Assembly: GCF_000012365.1 (NCBI RefSeq) | Contig: NC_007651.1 | Coordinates: 3,472,001-3,536,000 of the forward strand | Source: Burkholderia thailandensis E264 | GTDB lineage: Bacteria; Pseudomonadota; Gammaproteobacteria; Burkholderiales; Burkholderiaceae | Direction: 5' to 3' | Length of the DNA stretch: 64,000 nt | Part shown: piece by piece, positions 34,252 through 49,250 of the stretch | How positions within the stretch are numbered: position 1 is the first letter of the stretch | Layout of the letters: every line of letters starts with the position of its first letter | Notes under the pieces: generated by a model | What the model was told of the DNA's origin: nothing | Seen by the model: the letters and a program-made list of their open reading frames with translations, nothing else | The model's database searches: none | Program-made: the position numbers and the translations under genes

Positions 34252-34632
34252 TTACTTCGCAGCCTTCGCACGCTTCGCGCCGTACTTCGAGCGAGCCTGC
34301 TTACGGTCCTTGACGCCCTGCGTATCCAGCGAGCCGCGAACCATGTGATAACGCACACCCGGCAAGTCCTTCACACGGCCGCCGCGGATCAGCACAACCG
34401 AGTGCTCCTGCAGGTTGTGGCCTTCACCGCCGATGTACGAAATCACTTCGAAGCCGTTCGTCAGACGAACCTTGGCAACCTTACGGAGTGCCGAGTTCGG
34501 CTTCTTCGGCGTCGTCGTGTACACACGGGTGCACACGCCGCGACGCTGGGGGCAGTCCTGCAAGGCCGGGCTCTTGCTCTTCGTCGTTTCCGACGCGCGG
34601 CCTTTGCGAACCAGTTGATTGATGGTTGGCAT
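34252..34632 (-). CDS. rpsL: 30S ribosomal protein S12
   Basis: 126-residue decoding-centre protein. The two lysines where streptomycin-resistance changes occur are unaltered ([10 protein letters not shown] and [10 protein letters not shown]). First gene of the str operon. Confidence 0.98.
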   Translation of the reverse strand: MPTINQLVRKGRASETTKSKSPALQDCPQRRGVCTRVYTTTPKKPNSALRKVAKVRLTNGFEVISYIGGEGHNLQEHSVVLIRGGRVKDLPGVRYHMVRGSLDTQGVKDRKQARSKYGAKRAKAAK

Positions 34633-34768
34633 TGTTTATTCCTGAAATTGACCAAAATCGACACGTCGAACTCGGGCAAAGCGAAATCCGACATGCGTGA
34701 CGCTCCGGAACGCGCGCGACACCCAGGCTTGCGCCCAGGAATCAACCCACCGAGAACCGGAACCCGGC

Positions 34769-34798
34769 ATGATATTCCGAAAATCCCAAGTGAGTCAA
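34769..34798 (-). promoter_or_regulatory. Promoter of the str operon (rpsL)
   Basis: TTGACT (34798-34793), 18 bases, TATCAT (34774-34769) on the minus strand, about 130 bases before rpsL. It lies in the space between recQ and rpsL. Confidence 0.7.
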
Positions 34799-34845
34799 CA
34801 GCTTGCGTGATTTTTGGTGCCGGAATGCGAAGGCGAGCAGCCCGC

Positions 34846-36693
34846 TCAGGCCGCCTCGACGACCTCGAGAATCTCGTCGCCGAAGCGGTCCAGCTTGCGC
34901 GCGCCGATTCCGGGGATATGGCGCAAGTCGTCGATCGATTCCGGCGCGTTGCGGGCGATCTCCGCGAGCGTCGCGTCATGGAAGATCACGTACGCGGGCA
35001 CGCCGTCGCTCTTCGCCGTTTCCGCGCGCCATGCGCGCAAGCGCTCCCAGCACGCGCGCTCGCGCGCGCTCATGCCGGCCGTCGGATCGACGCGCGCGCC
35101 GCTGCGGCCGGACGATTGCCGGGTGCGCGCCGGCTTCACGTAGCGGCGCAGCGTGACCTTCTCCTCGCCCTTGAGCACCGGCTTGCTCGCTTCCGTCAGC
35201 ACGAGTGCGCCGAAGCCGCCGTGATCGACGGCGAGATAACCGAACGCGACGAGCTGCCGGAAGATCGCCCGCCATTCGGCTTCGGACAGTTCGGCGCCGA
35301 TGCCGAACGTGCTGAGACTCTCGTGACCGCGCTGCAGCACCTTTTCGGTACGCCCGCCACGCAGCACTTCGATCAGGTGGCTCGCGCCGAAATTGAAGCC
35401 GCTCGCGCGCTGCGCGCGGAACACGCACGACAGCGCCATCTGCGCCTCACGCGTCGCGTCCCATGTCGCCGGCGGCTCGAGGCAGGTGTCGCAATTGCCG
35501 CACGGGCCGCTCGTCTCGCCGAAGTACGCAAGGAGGCGCACCCGGCGGCACGATGCCGTCTCGCACAGCCCGAGCAGCGCGTCGAGCTTCGACGTCTGAA
35601 CGCGCTTGTGCGTGTCGTCGGCATCCGATTCGTCAATCATCTTGCGCTGCTGAACGACATCGCCGAGCCCATACGCCATCCACGCATTCGCCGGCATGCC
35701 GTCGCGGCCCGCGCGCCCGGTCTCCTGGTAGTAGCCTTCGACGCTTTTCGGCAAATCCAGGTGCGCGACGAAGCGCACATCCGGCTTGTCGATGCCCATG
35801 CCGAACGCGATCGTCGCGCACATCACGATCCCCTCCTCGCGCTGGAACATCTCCTGGTGCTTCTGCCGGATTTCGAACTCCATTCCCGCGTGATACGGCA
35901 GCGCACGCACCCCCTGCGCCTTCAACCACTCGGCCGTCTCCTCGACCTTGCGGCGCGACAGACAATAGACGACGCCCGCATCGGTCGTGCCGTCCGCGTT
36001 CGTGTGCTCCGCGCGAATGAAATCGAGCAATTGCGAGCGCGCGTTGTCCTTTTCGACGATCCGATAGCGGATGTTCGGCCGGTCGAAGCTCGACACGAAG
36101 ATGCGCGCGTCGTCGAGCGCGAGCCGCTGAACGATCTCGTCGCGCGTGATCGCGTCGGCGGTCGCGGTCAGCGCGATTCGCGGCACGTCCGGAAAGCGCT
36201 CGTGCAGCACCGACAACTGAATGTACTCGGGCCGGAAATCGTGACCCCACTGCGACACGCAGTGCGCCTCGTCTATCGCGAAAAGGCCGATGCGCGCGCG
36301 CTCGAGCAGATCGAGAAAACGCGGCGTCATCAATCGCTCGGGCGCGACGTAGAGCAGATCGATGTCGCCGTCGCGCAGCGCGCGTTCGGTCGCGGCCGCC
36401 TCGGCGCCCGACAGCGTCGAGTTCAGATACGCCGCGCGCACGCCGACTTCGGACAGCGCGGCGACCTGATCCTGCATCAGCGCGATGAGCGGCGACACGA
36501 CGATGCCCGCGCCGCGGCCCGACTCGCTGCGCACGAGCGCCGGGATCTGGTAGCAGAGCGACTTGCCGCCGCCCGTGGGCATCAGCACGAGGCAGTCGCC
36601 GCCCGCCGCAACGTGCTCGACGATCTCGCCCTGTTGACCTCGGAAGGCGGGATAGCCGAAGACTTCGTTGAGAATTTCGAGCGCGCGGGACAT
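34846..36693 (-). CDS. recQ: ATP-dependent DNA helicase RecQ
   Basis: 3'-5' DNA helicase of recombination and fork repair. 615 residues: Walker A in [20 protein letters not shown] box in [18 protein letters not shown], helicase motif VI in [13 protein letters not shown], then the RQC zinc cluster ([21 protein letters not shown]) and the C-terminal HRDC domain from about residue 530. The start at 36693 (MSRALEIL) fits the family; an upstream Met adds 29 unconserved residues. Placement between rpoC and rpsL breaks what in many bacteria is one ribosomal cluster. Confidence 0.96.
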   Translation of the reverse strand: MSRALEILNEVFGYPAFRGQQGEIVEHVAAGGDCLVLMPTGGGKSLCYQIPALVRSESGRGAGIVVSPLIALMQDQVAALSEVGVRAAYLNSTLSGAEAAATERALRDGDIDLLYVAPERLMTPRFLDLLERARIGLFAIDEAHCVSQWGHDFRPEYIQLSVLHERFPDVPRIALTATADAITRDEIVQRLALDDARIFVSSFDRPNIRYRIVEKDNARSQLLDFIRAEHTNADGTTDAGVVYCLSRRKVEETAEWLKAQGVRALPYHAGMEFEIRQKHQEMFQREEGIVMCATIAFGMGIDKPDVRFVAHLDLPKSVEGYYQETGRAGRDGMPANAWMAYGLGDVVQQRKMIDESDADDTHKRVQTSKLDALLGLCETASCRRVRLLAYFGETSGPCGNCDTCLEPPATWDATREAQMALSCVFRAQRASGFNFGASHLIEVLRGGRTEKVLQRGHESLSTFGIGAELSEAEWRAIFRQLVAFGYLAVDHGGFGALVLTEASKPVLKGEEKVTLRRYVKPARTRQSSGRSGARVDPTAGMSARERACWERLRAWRAETAKSDGVPAYVIFHDATLAEIARNAPESIDDLRHIPGIGARKLDRFGDEILEVVEAA

Positions 36694-36825
36694 GGGTCTG
36701 GAGATGGATGGACTGCGAAAGGAGCCGGTGGGCGGGATTTTACCAACGTCGCCGCCGCGAAAGGTGGACGAAGGTCGCACGTTGCCCGTTCAGCCGGCTC
36801 GCGGCCGCGCCGCGCGGCACGCGCA

Positions 36826-36859
36826 TAAAAAAAGCCGCCCGGTCGAAACCGGGCGGCTT
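36826..36859 (-). terminator. Intrinsic terminator after rpoC
   Basis: AAGCCGCCCGGT and ACCGGGCGGCTT around a 5-base loop (minus strand), followed by seven T. Ends the tRNA-tuf-rpo operon. Confidence 0.95.
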
Positions 36860-36896
36860 CCTCGGCGGGCAGGCAAAGCGGCTCGCGCCGCTTCGC

Positions 36897-39800
36897 TTAC
36901 TCCGCCGGGTGCTGCGGCTCTTCGGCGGGCGTGCTCGGCGTGCCGAACTCGAACGCTTCTTCCGCTGCGATCTGGTCGAAACGCTCGCGATCGGATTGCT
37001 CCTTCGCCTTGCGCGCCTTGTGGAACGCGAGACCCGTACCGGCCGGGATCAGACGGCCGACGATCACGTTTTCCTTCAGGCCACGCAGATCGTCGCGCTT
37101 GCCCATGATCGCAGCCTCGGTCAGCACGCGGGTCGTTTCCTGGAACGATGCCGCGGAGATGAACGAATCGGTCGACAGCGACGCCTTCGTGATACCCAGC
37201 AGGATGTTCTCGTACGTCGCCGGGCGCTTGCCTTCCGCGATCATGCGGTCGTTCTCGTCCAGCATGTCCGAGCGCTCGACCTGCTCGCCCGGAATGAAGC
37301 GCGTATCGCCGTTGTCGACGATCTGCACGCGGCGCAGCATCTGACGCACGATCACTTCGATGTGCTTGTCGTTGATCTTCACGCCCTGCAGACGGTACAC
37401 GTCCTGCACTTCGTCGACGATGTAGCGCGACAGCGCCTCGATACCCTGCAGACGCAGGATGTCGTGCGGATCGGCCGGGCCGTCCACGATCATTTCGCCC
37501 TTGTTGACGACCTGAGCATCGTGGACCAGCACCTGCTTTTCCTTCGCGATCAGGAACTCGTGCTGGTTGCCCTCGAGATCCGTGATGACGAGACGCTGCT
37601 TGCCCTTCGTGTCCTTGCCGAACGACGTCGTGCCGGTGACTTCCGCGAGAATGCCCGCATCCTTCGGCGAACGCGCTTCGAACAGCTCGGCCACGCGCGG
37701 CAGACCGCCGGTAATGTCACGCGTCTTCTGCGCTTCGGTCGGGATACGTGCGAGCACTTCACCCACCTGCACCTGCTGACCGTCCTTCACGGTGATCAGC
37801 GCGCCGACCTGGAAGCCGATCTGCACCGCGTGCTCCGTGCCGGGGATCTTCACTTCCTCGCCGTTCGCGTCGAGCAGCTTCACCTGCGGCCGCACGCTCT
37901 TCGACGCCTGCGAACCGCGACGCTTCACGTCGATCACGACGAGGGTCGAAAGGCCCGTCACGTCATCGATCTGCTTGGCGACCGTCACGCCTTCCTCGAC
38001 GTTCTCGAACTTCACCGTACCGCCGTACTCGGTGATGATCGGACGCGTCAGCGGATCCCACGTAGCCAACTGCGTACCCGCCTTGATCTGCGCACCGTCG
38101 AGCTGCAGCAGCGTCGCGCCGTACGGCACCTTGTGGCGTTCGCGCTCACGGCCGATATCGTCCGTGATCATCGCCTCGCCCGAGCGCGAGATGACGATCT
38201 GCTCGCCCTTCGCGTTCGTGACGTAACGCATCGTCGCCGTGAAGCGCACCGTACCGTTGCTCTTCGCTTCGACCGACGACGCCACTGCCGCGCGCGATGC
38301 CGCGCCACCGATGTGGAACGTACGCATCGTGAGCTGCGTGCCCGGTTCGCCGATCGACTGCGCCGCGATCACGCCGACCGCTTCGCCGACGTTCACGAGC
38401 GAGCCGCGGCCGAGATCGCGGCCGTAGCACGACGCGCACAAGCCATAGCGCGTTTCGCAGGTGAGCGCCGTGCGCACGCGCACTTCGTCGATGCCGAGGC
38501 GTTCGATGTCTTCCACCGCGGTTTCGTCGAGCAGCGTGCCTGCTTCGTACAGGGTTTCCTGCGTTTCCGGATTGACGACGTCCGACGCCGCGACGCGGCC
38601 GAGAATACGGTCGCGCAGCGCTTCGACGACTTCACCGCCTTCCACGAGCGCCTTCATCGCGACGCCGTTGGACGTGCCGCAATCGTCTTCCACGACGACG
38701 AGATCCTGCGTCACGTCGACGAGACGGCGCGTCAGATAACCCGAGTTCGCAGTCTTCAGTGCCGTATCAGCCAGACCCTTACGTGCACCGTGGGTCGAGA
38801 TGAAGTACTGCAGCACGTTCAGGCCTTCGCGGAAGTTCGCGGTAATCGGCGTCTCGATAATCGAGCCGTCCGGCTTCGCCATCAGGCCGCGCATGCCGGC
38901 CAGCTGACGAATCTGCACCGCCGAACCCCGGGCGCCCGAGTCGGCCATCATGTAGATCGAGTTGAACGATTCCTGGCGCGTCTCGTTGCCGTCGCGATCG
39001 ACCACCGGCTCCGTCGACAACTGCTCCATCATCGCCTTGCCGACCGCTTCCGACGTCGCCGACCAGATGTCGACCACGTTGTTGTAGCGTTCCTGCGCGG
39101 TGACGAGACCCGACATGTACTGGCGGTCGTACTCCTTCACCTTCTTCGCGGCGTCGCCGACGATCTGTTCCTTCTGCGTCGGCACAAGCATGTCGTCGAC
39201 GCAGATCGAGATGCCGGCGCGCGTCGCGAGACGGAAGCCCGACTGCATCAGCTGGTCGGCGAACACGACGGTCGCGCGCAGGCCGCACTTGCGGAACGCG
39301 GTGTTGATCAGGCGCGAGATTTCCTTCTTCTTCAGCGGCTTGTTCAGCACCGAGAACGGCAGGCCCGGCGGCAGGATTTCCGACAGGATCGCGCGGCCGA
39401 CGGTCGTCGCGTACAGCGAGATCTTCGGCACGAACTGCGGCGCGCCTTCGGACGTATCCTCGTTGCGGACCATTTCGGTGATCCGCACGTTCACGCGCGA
39501 CGCGAGCTCGACTTCCTTGTTCTCGTACGCGCGGATCACTTCCGACACGCCGGTGAACGAAAGACCTTCGCCCTTGCCGTTGATCGCCTCGCGGGTCGCG
39601 TAGTACAGACCCAGCACGATATCCTGCGACGGCACGATCGACGGATCGCCGTTCGCCGGGAACAGCACGTTGTTCGACGCGAGCATCAGCGTGCGCGCTT
39701 CCATCTGCGCTTCGAGCGACAGCGGCACGTGAACGGCCATCTGGTCACCGTCGAAGTCGGCGTTGAACGCCGCGCAGACGAGCGGGTGCAGCTGGATCGC

Positions 39801-41135
39801 CTTGCCTTCGATCAGCACGGGCTCGAACGCCTGGATGCCGAGACGGTGCAGCGTCGGCGCACGGTTGAGCATCACCGGGTGCTCGCGGATCACCTCTTCG
39901 AGGATGTCCCACACCACCGGCGTCTGGTTCTCGACTTCCTTCTTCGCCGCCTTGATGGTCGTCGCGACGCCCATCACTTCCAGCTTGTTGAAGATGAACG
40001 GCTTGAACAGCTCGAGCGCCATCAGCTTCGGCAGGCCACACTGGTGCAGCTTCAGCGTCGGGCCGACCACGATGACCGAACGGCCCGAGTAGTCGACGCG
40101 CTTGCCGAGCAGGTTCTGACGGAAGCGGCCGCCCTTACCCTTGATCATGTCGGCGAGCGACTTCAGCGGACGCTTGTTCGCCCCCGTCATCGCCTTGCCG
40201 CGGCGGCCGTTGTCGAGCAGCGAGTCGACGGCTTCCTGCAGCATCCGCTTTTCGTTGCGCACGATGATCTCCGGCGCCTTCAGCTCGAGCAGACGCTTCA
40301 ACCGGTTGTTACGGTTGATCACGCGGCGGTACAGGTCGTTCAGATCCGACGTCGCGAAACGGCCGCCGTCGAGCGGCACGAGCGGACGCAGTTCCGGCGG
40401 CAGCACCGGCAGCACTTCGAGGATCATCCAGTCGGGCTTGATGCCCGAGCGCTGGAACGCCTCGAGCACCTTCAGGCGCTTCGCGTACTTCTTGATCTTC
40501 GCTTCCGAGCCGGTGTTCTTGAGCTCGGTGCGCAGCGTCTCGACCTGCTCGTCGATGTTGATCGAGCGCAGCAGCTCGCGCACGCCTTCCGCGCCCATCT
40601 CGGCGCGGAATTCGTCGCCGTATTCCTCGACCTTGTTGTAGTAATCCTCTTCGGTCATGATCTGACGCGCCTTCAGCGGCGTCATGCCCGGATCGATCAC
40701 CACGTACGCTTCGAAGTACAGCACGCGCTCGATGTCGCGCAGCGTCATGTCGAGCACCATGCCCAGACGCGACGGCAGCGACTTCAGGAACCAGATGTGC
40801 GCGACCGGCGACGCGAGCTCGATGTGGCCCATCCGCTCACGACGCACCTTCGCGAGCGTCACTTCGACGCCGCACTTCTCGCAGATCACGCCGCGGTGCT
40901 TCAGGCGCTTGTACTTGCCGCACAAGCACTCGTAGTCCTTGATCGGGCCGAAGATCTTCGCGCAGAACAGACCGTCGCGCTCGGGCTTGAACGTGCGGTA
41001 GTTGATCGTCTCCGGCTTCTTCACTTCGCCGAACGACCACGAGCGGATCTTGTCCGGCGAGGCCAGACCGATCTTGATCGCGTCAAAAATTTCTTCTTGT
41101 TGGACTTGCTTGAATAGATCGAGCAAAGCTTTCAT
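36897..41135 (-). CDS. rpoC: DNA-directed RNA polymerase beta' subunit
   Basis: Catalytic subunit, 1412 residues. The Mg-binding [12 protein letters not shown] is intact, as are the N-terminal zinc ribbon ([20 protein letters not shown]) and the second cysteine cluster ([15 protein letters not shown]). It follows rpoB after 21 bases. Confidence 0.98.
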   Translation of the reverse strand: MKALLDLFKQVQQEEIFDAIKIGLASPDKIRSWSFGEVKKPETINYRTFKPERDGLFCAKIFGPIKDYECLCGKYKRLKHRGVICEKCGVEVTLAKVRRERMGHIELASPVAHIWFLKSLPSRLGMVLDMTLRDIERVLYFEAYVVIDPGMTPLKARQIMTEEDYYNKVEEYGDEFRAEMGAEGVRELLRSINIDEQVETLRTELKNTGSEAKIKKYAKRLKVLEAFQRSGIKPDWMILEVLPVLPPELRPLVPLDGGRFATSDLNDLYRRVINRNNRLKRLLELKAPEIIVRNEKRMLQEAVDSLLDNGRRGKAMTGANKRPLKSLADMIKGKGGRFRQNLLGKRVDYSGRSVIVVGPTLKLHQCGLPKLMALELFKPFIFNKLEVMGVATTIKAAKKEVENQTPVVWDILEEVIREHPVMLNRAPTLHRLGIQAFEPVLIEGKAIQLHPLVCAAFNADFDGDQMAVHVPLSLEAQMEARTLMLASNNVLFPANGDPSIVPSQDIVLGLYYATREAINGKGEGLSFTGVSEVIRAYENKEVELASRVNVRITEMVRNEDTSEGAPQFVPKISLYATTVGRAILSEILPPGLPFSVLNKPLKKKEISRLINTAFRKCGLRATVVFADQLMQSGFRLATRAGISICVDDMLVPTQKEQIVGDAAKKVKEYDRQYMSGLVTAQERYNNVVDIWSATSEAVGKAMMEQLSTEPVVDRDGNETRQESFNSIYMMADSGARGSAVQIRQLAGMRGLMAKPDGSIIETPITANFREGLNVLQYFISTHGARKGLADTALKTANSGYLTRRLVDVTQDLVVVEDDCGTSNGVAMKALVEGGEVVEALRDRILGRVAASDVVNPETQETLYEAGTLLDETAVEDIERLGIDEVRVRTALTCETRYGLCASCYGRDLGRGSLVNVGEAVGVIAAQSIGEPGTQLTMRTFHIGGAASRAAVASSVEAKSNGTVRFTATMRYVTNAKGEQIVISRSGEAMITDDIGRERERHKVPYGATLLQLDGAQIKAGTQLATWDPLTRPIITEYGGTVKFENVEEGVTVAKQIDDVTGLSTLVVIDVKRRGSQASKSVRPQVKLLDANGEEVKIPGTEHAVQIGFQVGALITVKDGQQVQVGEVLARIPTEAQKTRDITGGLPRVAELFEARSPKDAGILAEVTGTTSFGKDTKGKQRLVITDLEGNQHEFLIAKEKQVLVHDAQVVNKGEMIVDGPADPHDILRLQGIEALSRYIVDEVQDVYRLQGVKINDKHIEVIVRQMLRRVQIVDNGDTRFIPGEQVERSDMLDENDRMIAEGKRPATYENILLGITKASLSTDSFISAASFQETTRVLTEAAIMGKRDDLRGLKENVIVGRLIPAGTGLAFHKARKAKEQSDRERFDQIAAEEAFEFGTPSTPAEEPQHPAE

Positions 41136-41156
41136 CGCTTCTCTCCAGTAGTCCTT

Positions 41157-45263
<4,107 letters not shown>

Positions 45264-45464
45264 ACGATCTCCGAATCACGACGGGCGCTATCGAGGCGGG
45301 ATACCTGGACGTGTCAAACCCGAGTGTTCACCGACTGAGACCCGATGGCCGTCCGACGGCACGAGCCGAGAAGCTTGGTGGTTGGCCGCTACCAACCGCT
45401 GGCTGACGGCAGCGGATGCCTGTGTTGCCCGCTGCCCGACCAAACTTGCCTTCTGCAGTCGCTT

Positions 45465-45521
45465 CAGAAGACAAAGAAAATCGCCGATCGTCGGTGGATG
45501 GGCGGTTTTCTTTGGCTTCTG
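45465..45521 (-). promoter_or_regulatory. 21-bp imperfect stem-loop between rplL and rpoB
   Basis: The arms 45465-45485 and 45501-45521 match at 19 of 21 positions, with a 15-base loop. It matches in position and shape the RNase III processing stem known in the E. coli rplL-rpoB gap. The rest of the 363-base gap shows no reading frame with family support. Confidence 0.6.
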
Positions 45522-45576
45522 CGGGTGCTCGTCGACCTCCATCAAAGGGTGTCAAAACACTGCCCCCACAAAGCAC

Positions 45577-45608
45577 AAAAAGGCCGGCGGTGGAAAACCG
45601 CCAGCCTT
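45577..45608 (-). terminator. Attenuator after rplL
   Basis: AAGGCTGGCGGT and ACCGCCGGCCTT (one mismatch-tolerant pair) followed by TTTTTG, starting 19 bases after the rplL stop. Partial termination here would reduce rpoBC relative to L7/L12, as in E. coli. Confidence 0.85.
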
Positions 45609-45626
45609 CGCACAGCGCGTCGGAAC

Positions 45627-46001
45627 TTACTTGACTTCGACCTTCGCGCCCGCGTCTTCCAGCTTCTTCTTCGCTTCGTCAGCGGCAGCCTTGTCGACGC
45701 CTTCCTTGACGGGCTTCGGTGCGCCGTCAACCAGATCCTTCGCTTCCTTCAGGCCCAGGCCCGTGAGTTCGCGAACGGCCTTGATGACTGCAACCTTGTT
45801 GCTGCCGGCTTCAGCCAGAACGACCGTGAACTCGGTCTTCTCTTCAGCAGCAGCAGCGGCGCCGCCAGCTGCCGGGCCCGCGACTGCAACAGCAGCCGCC
45901 GACACGCCAAACTTCTCTTCGAACGCCTTGACCAGCTCGTTCAGTTCCAGAACGGTCATCCCTTCGACTGCTGCCAGGATGTCTTCTTTTGCGATTGCCA
46001 T
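45627..46001 (-). CDS. rplL: 50S ribosomal protein L7/L12
   Basis: 124-residue stalk protein, present in several copies per ribosome and binding translation factors. N-terminal dimer domain, Ala/Gly-rich hinge ([20 protein letters not shown]) and C-terminal domain with [17 protein letters not shown]. Confidence 0.98.
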   Translation of the reverse strand: MAIAKEDILAAVEGMTVLELNELVKAFEEKFGVSAAAVAVAGPAAGGAAAAAEEKTEFTVVLAEAGSNKVAVIKAVRELTGLGLKEAKDLVDGAPKPVKEGVDKAAADEAKKKLEDAGAKVEVK

Positions 46002-46064
46002 TTGAAATACTCCTAAATTGAATTCGGATACAGCCAGCGATCAGTGACGCTGATGAGCGTTCGC

Positions 46065-46562
46065 TTAAGCAGCTTCGGCTTGCTTCTTCTCGGCGAGCGC
46101 AGCCAGTGCGCGCGCGAAGCCCGAAACAGGCGCCTGCATGACGAACAGCAGCTTCGAGAGCAGTTCTTCGCGGCTCGGGATGCTGGCGAGCGCTTGCACG
46201 CCAGCCTTGTCCATCACCTTGCCATCGTACGAACCGGCCTTGATGACCAACTTGTCATTGCTCTTGCTGAAGTCGTTGACGACCTTCGCAGCAGCAATTG
46301 CATCTTCCGAGATGCCGTAGATCAGGGGGCCAGTCATCTGCTCTGCCAGCGGAGCAAACGGCGTACCTTCGACGGCGCGGCGCGCCAGCGTGTTCTTCAG
46401 AACGCGCAGGTAAACCTTTTGCTCGCGCGCTTTCGCGCGCAGCGTGGTCAGATCGCCAACCGCAATTCCACGATACTCAGCGAGCACAACGGTCTGGGCC
46501 TTCGCGACTTGCGCGGCGACCTCAGCGACGACGGCTTGCTTGTCTTCTCTATTAAGCGGCAC
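46065..46562 (-). CDS. rplJ: 50S ribosomal protein L10
   Basis: 165-residue stalk base that carries L7/L12 dimers. The start is GTG at 46562 with GGAGG 6 bases upstream, giving [15 protein letters not shown]; an upstream ATG at 46619 adds residues with no family support and overlaps the leader. Confidence 0.96.
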   Translation of the reverse strand: MPLNREDKQAVVAEVAAQVAKAQTVVLAEYRGIAVGDLTTLRAKAREQKVYLRVLKNTLARRAVEGTPFAPLAEQMTGPLIYGISEDAIAAAKVVNDFSKSNDKLVIKAGSYDGKVMDKAGVQALASIPSREELLSKLLFVMQAPVSGFARALAALAEKKQAEAA

Positions 46563-46859
46563 GGTTAGCCTCCAGAAACGATGCGCTTCGCTTGACGCGT
46601 CACGCACCTCGTTCAACAACGGCGTCCGACTCGTTAGGAGTATTTCCGCTGAAGACCGCCGATTGCCGGTCGATCTCCCGCTTCACCACTGCAAAACTTT
46701 TTCGGGTTCGCCATCTGCGTTGGCTTGCATTAAGGGATCGCCCGACTGCTGCCATCCCACCAACGGTCTTTGATAACCGGTTGTTCGACGATGCTTCTTC
46801 GAACAACCGCCCAAAGCCCTTTTAGGCCGCTTCTCACCGAAACGGCCCGAATACTTCGC
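46563..46859 (-). promoter_or_regulatory. L10 leader region between rplA and rplJ
   Basis: 297 bases without a gene. A perfect 11-bp stem (CGGTTGTTCGA / TCGAACAACCG, 46778-46809) stands near its start. By analogy with the L10-leader motif, where L10-L12 binds the mRNA and represses rplJL translation, this is the expected site. No clear internal promoter is seen. Confidence 0.5.
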
Positions 46860-47558
46860 TTACTGCGCAGCCAGCGAGCCCTGGTCGACGCGAACGCCGA
46901 CGCCCATCGTGCTCGACAGCGCGATCTTGCGCAGGTACACGCCCTTGCTCGTCGCCGGCTTCGCCTTCTGCAGCGCTTCGATCAGCGCGGACAGGTTCGT
47001 GCGCAGCGCGGTCGGTTCGAACGATGCGCGGCCGATCGTCGCGTGGATGATACCGGCCTTGTCGACGCGGAACTGCACCTGACCCGCCTTCGCGTTCTTC
47101 ACCGCGGTCGCGACGTCCGGCGTGACCGTGCCGACCTTCGGGTTCGGCATCAGGCCGCGCGGGCCGAGGATCTGACCCAGCGTACCGACGATACGCATCG
47201 TGTCCGGCGAAGCGATCACGATGTCGAAGTCCATTTGGCCGGCCTTGATCTGCTCGGCGAGGTCTTCCATGCCGACCACTTCGGCACCTGCGGCGCGTGC
47301 TTGCTCAGCCTTCTCGCCTTGCGCGAACACGGCGACACGAACCGACTTGCCGGTACCGGCCGGCAGCACGACCGAGCCACGAACGACCTGGTCCGACTTC
47401 TTCGCATCGATGCCGAGCTGAACCGCGACATCGATCGACTCGTCGAACTTCGCGCTCGCGCATTCCTTCACGAGGGCGAGTGCGTCATCGATCGGATACA
47501 ACTTCTGACGATCGACCTTAGCGGCAAATGCCTGACGGCGCTTCGAGATCTTGGCCAT
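46860..47558 (-). CDS. rplA: 50S ribosomal protein L1
   Basis: 232-residue L1-stalk protein that helps tRNA leave the E site. [22 protein letters not shown] is the conserved motif. Adjacent to rplK with no gap. Confidence 0.98.
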   Translation of the reverse strand: MAKISKRRQAFAAKVDRQKLYPIDDALALVKECASAKFDESIDVAVQLGIDAKKSDQVVRGSVVLPAGTGKSVRVAVFAQGEKAEQARAAGAEVVGMEDLAEQIKAGQMDFDIVIASPDTMRIVGTLGQILGPRGLMPNPKVGTVTPDVATAVKNAKAGQVQFRVDKAGIIHATIGRASFEPTALRTNLSALIEALQKAKPATSKGVYLRKIALSSTMGVGVRVDQGSLAAQ

Positions 47559-47990
47559 TTACACGCCCTCCACAGTGATGCCCATCGAGCGTGCGCTACC
47601 AGCGATGGTGCGAACGGCCGCGTCGAGATCAGCTGCCGTGAGATCCGGCATCTTGGTCTTCGCGATTTCTTCCGCTTGTGCGCGGGTGATCTTGCCGACC
47701 TTGTCGGTATGGGGCTTGCTCGAGCCCTTGTCGACCTTCGCTGCCTTCTTGATCAGAACCGTCGCGGGCGGCGTCTTCATCACGAACGTGAAGCTCTTGT
47801 CCGCGTAAGCCGTGATGACGACCGGCACCGGCAGGCCCGGCTCCATGCCTTGAGTCTGCGCGTTGAACGCCTTGCAGAACTCCATGATGTTCAGGCCGCG
47901 CTGGCCCAGTGCCGGACCGACGGGCGGCGACGGGTTGGCTTTACCTGCAGGAATCTGCAGCTTGATAAAGCCGACAATCTTCTTTGCCAT
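47559..47990 (-). CDS. rplK: 50S ribosomal protein L11
   Basis: 143 residues; binds the GTPase-associated centre of 23S r[26 protein letters not shown] is diagnostic. Confidence 0.98.
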   Translation of the reverse strand: MAKKIVGFIKLQIPAGKANPSPPVGPALGQRGLNIMEFCKAFNAQTQGMEPGLPVPVVITAYADKSFTFVMKTPPATVLIKKAAKVDKGSSKPHTDKVGKITRAQAEEIAKTKMPDLTAADLDAAVRTIAGSARSMGITVEGV

Positions 47991-48098
47991 TTGAAAACCT
48001 CGTTGGAACGCGTGAAAGCGTTCGATGAGTGATAACGCGGGTTCGTCCTGCGACTACTTGCGCTCCTCAACGGCCATTAACGCGGGCCGTAAGCGCGA

Positions 48099-48127
48099 AG
48101 GTGGGCAGCTCTCGGAGCTGCCCACCT
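48099..48127 (-). promoter_or_regulatory. Perfect 12-bp stem-loop between nusG and rplK
   Basis: AGGTGGGCAGCT and AGCTGCCCACCT with a 5-base loop, 6 bases after the nusG stop. No T-run follows. In E. coli a separate promoter drives rplKA; none is obvious here, so the hairpin may mark an mRNA processing point. Confidence 0.6.
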
Positions 48128-48133
48128 GATTTC

Positions 48134-48691
48134 TTAAACCTTTTCGACCTGACCGAATTCCAATTCGACCGGCGTCGCGCGACCGAAAATGGTGACCGAC
48201 ACGCGAACCCTTGATTTTTCGTAGTTCACTTCCTCGACCGTGCCGTTGAAGTCCGTGAACGGACCTTCCTTCACGCGCACCATCTCGCCGACTTCGAACA
48301 GGGTCTTCGGGCGCGGCTTCTCCACGCCTTCCTGCATCTGCGACATGATTTTCTCGACTTCCCGCGGGGAAATCGGGCTCGGGCGATTGCGCGCCCCGCC
48401 GACGAAACCGGTGACCTTCGCGGTATTTTTCACGAGATGCCATGTCTCGTCCGTCATTTCCATTTCGACCAGCACGTAGCCGGGAAAGAAACGACGCTCG
48501 GTCACAGCCTTGTGGCCGCCCTTTACTTCGACCACTTCCTCGGTCGGAACCAGGATCTGACCGAACTTGTCCTGCATACCGGCGCGCTCGATGCGCTCTT
48601 GAAGCGCACGTTGCACGCTCTTCTCCATGCCGGAGTAGGCGTGCACGACGTACCAACGTTTTCCGCTCGGGGATGCCGGAGTATCGCTCAT
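48134..48691 (-). CDS. nusG: Transcription termination/antitermination factor NusG
   Basis: 185 residues: N-terminal NGN domain ([19 protein letters not shown]), then a C-terminal KOW domain ([21 protein letters not shown]). It binds RNA polymerase and links it to Rho or to the leading ribosome. One base separates it from secE. Confidence 0.98.
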   Translation of the reverse strand: MSDTPASPSGKRWYVVHAYSGMEKSVQRALQERIERAGMQDKFGQILVPTEEVVEVKGGHKAVTERRFFPGYVLVEMEMTDETWHLVKNTAKVTGFVGGARNRPSPISPREVEKIMSQMQEGVEKPRPKTLFEVGEMVRVKEGPFTDFNGTVEEVNYEKSRVRVSVTIFGRATPVELEFGQVEKV

Positions 48692-48692
48692 A

Positions 48693-49073
48693 TCATTTCC
48701 AACCCAGAATCACCGAGAAAATCGCCCATTCGATGGATTTATCACTTATCCAGAGAAGGAGCGCCATGACCAGCACAAAACCGAAGACGACAAGCGTGGT
48801 TTGCGTGGCTTCCTTGCGCGTGGGCCAAACGACTTTGCGCACTTCACGATACGAATCCTTCGCAAAAGCGATGAAGCTCTTGCCAGGAAGCGACATCAGC
48901 GCAACGCCCACACCTGCGATCACCCCCACTGCCAAAGCAGCGCCGCGGACATACCATTCCTTGCCGCCAAGCAAGAAGAAGCCCGCGAATCCGGCCAAGA
49001 CCAACAATACACCCAGGGCCAGCATCAGCTTATCGCCAGAGGTATTAACAGTTTCGACGGAAGGATTCGCCAT
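48693..49073 (-). CDS. secE: Protein translocase subunit SecE
   Basis: 126 residues with three predicted membrane segments, as in E. coli, and the conserved amphipathic [20 protein letters not shown] before the last one. The secE-nusG pair is conserved. Confidence 0.97.
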   Translation of the reverse strand: MANPSVETVNTSGDKLMLALGVLLVLAGFAGFFLLGGKEWYVRGAALAVGVIAGVGVALMSLPGKSFIAFAKDSYREVRKVVWPTRKEATQTTLVVFGFVLVMALLLWISDKSIEWAIFSVILGWK

Positions 49074-49083
49074 AACACTCTAA

Positions 49084-49110
49084 AACAAACGCCACGTAGA
49101 AGAACGTGGC
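49084..49110 (-). terminator. Hairpin between tRNA-Trp and secE
   Basis: GCCACGT and ACGTGGC with a 6-base loop, followed on the minus strand by GTTTGTTTTAG. Leaky termination or tRNA 3' processing are both possible. Confidence 0.5.
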
Positions 49111-49115
49111 TTATG

Positions 49116-49191
49116 TGGCAGGGGCAGAGGGAATCGAACCCCCAACCTTCGGTTTTGGAGACCGACGCTCTGCCAGTTGAGCTATACCCCT
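49116..49191 (-). tRNA. tRNA-Trp (CCA anticodon)
   Basis: 76 nt, full cloverleaf with encoded 3' CCA. Anticodon loop CTCCAAA. Lies between tuf and secE in the same operon. Confidence 0.97.
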
Positions 49192-49250
49192 AGACCATGT
49201 TGGGATCGGCAAACGCCGACCCCCAAACTGTCGATCAACGAGTAACTGGC

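Noticed and set aside
36708..41117. Plus-strand open frame of 1469 codons opposite rpoC, and a similar one of 1150 codons at 41247-44699 opposite rpoB
   Set aside because: They lie exactly antisense to rpoC and rpoB, are rich in Arg, His, Asp and Val as expected from reading GC-biased codons backwards, and show no domain or ribosome site.
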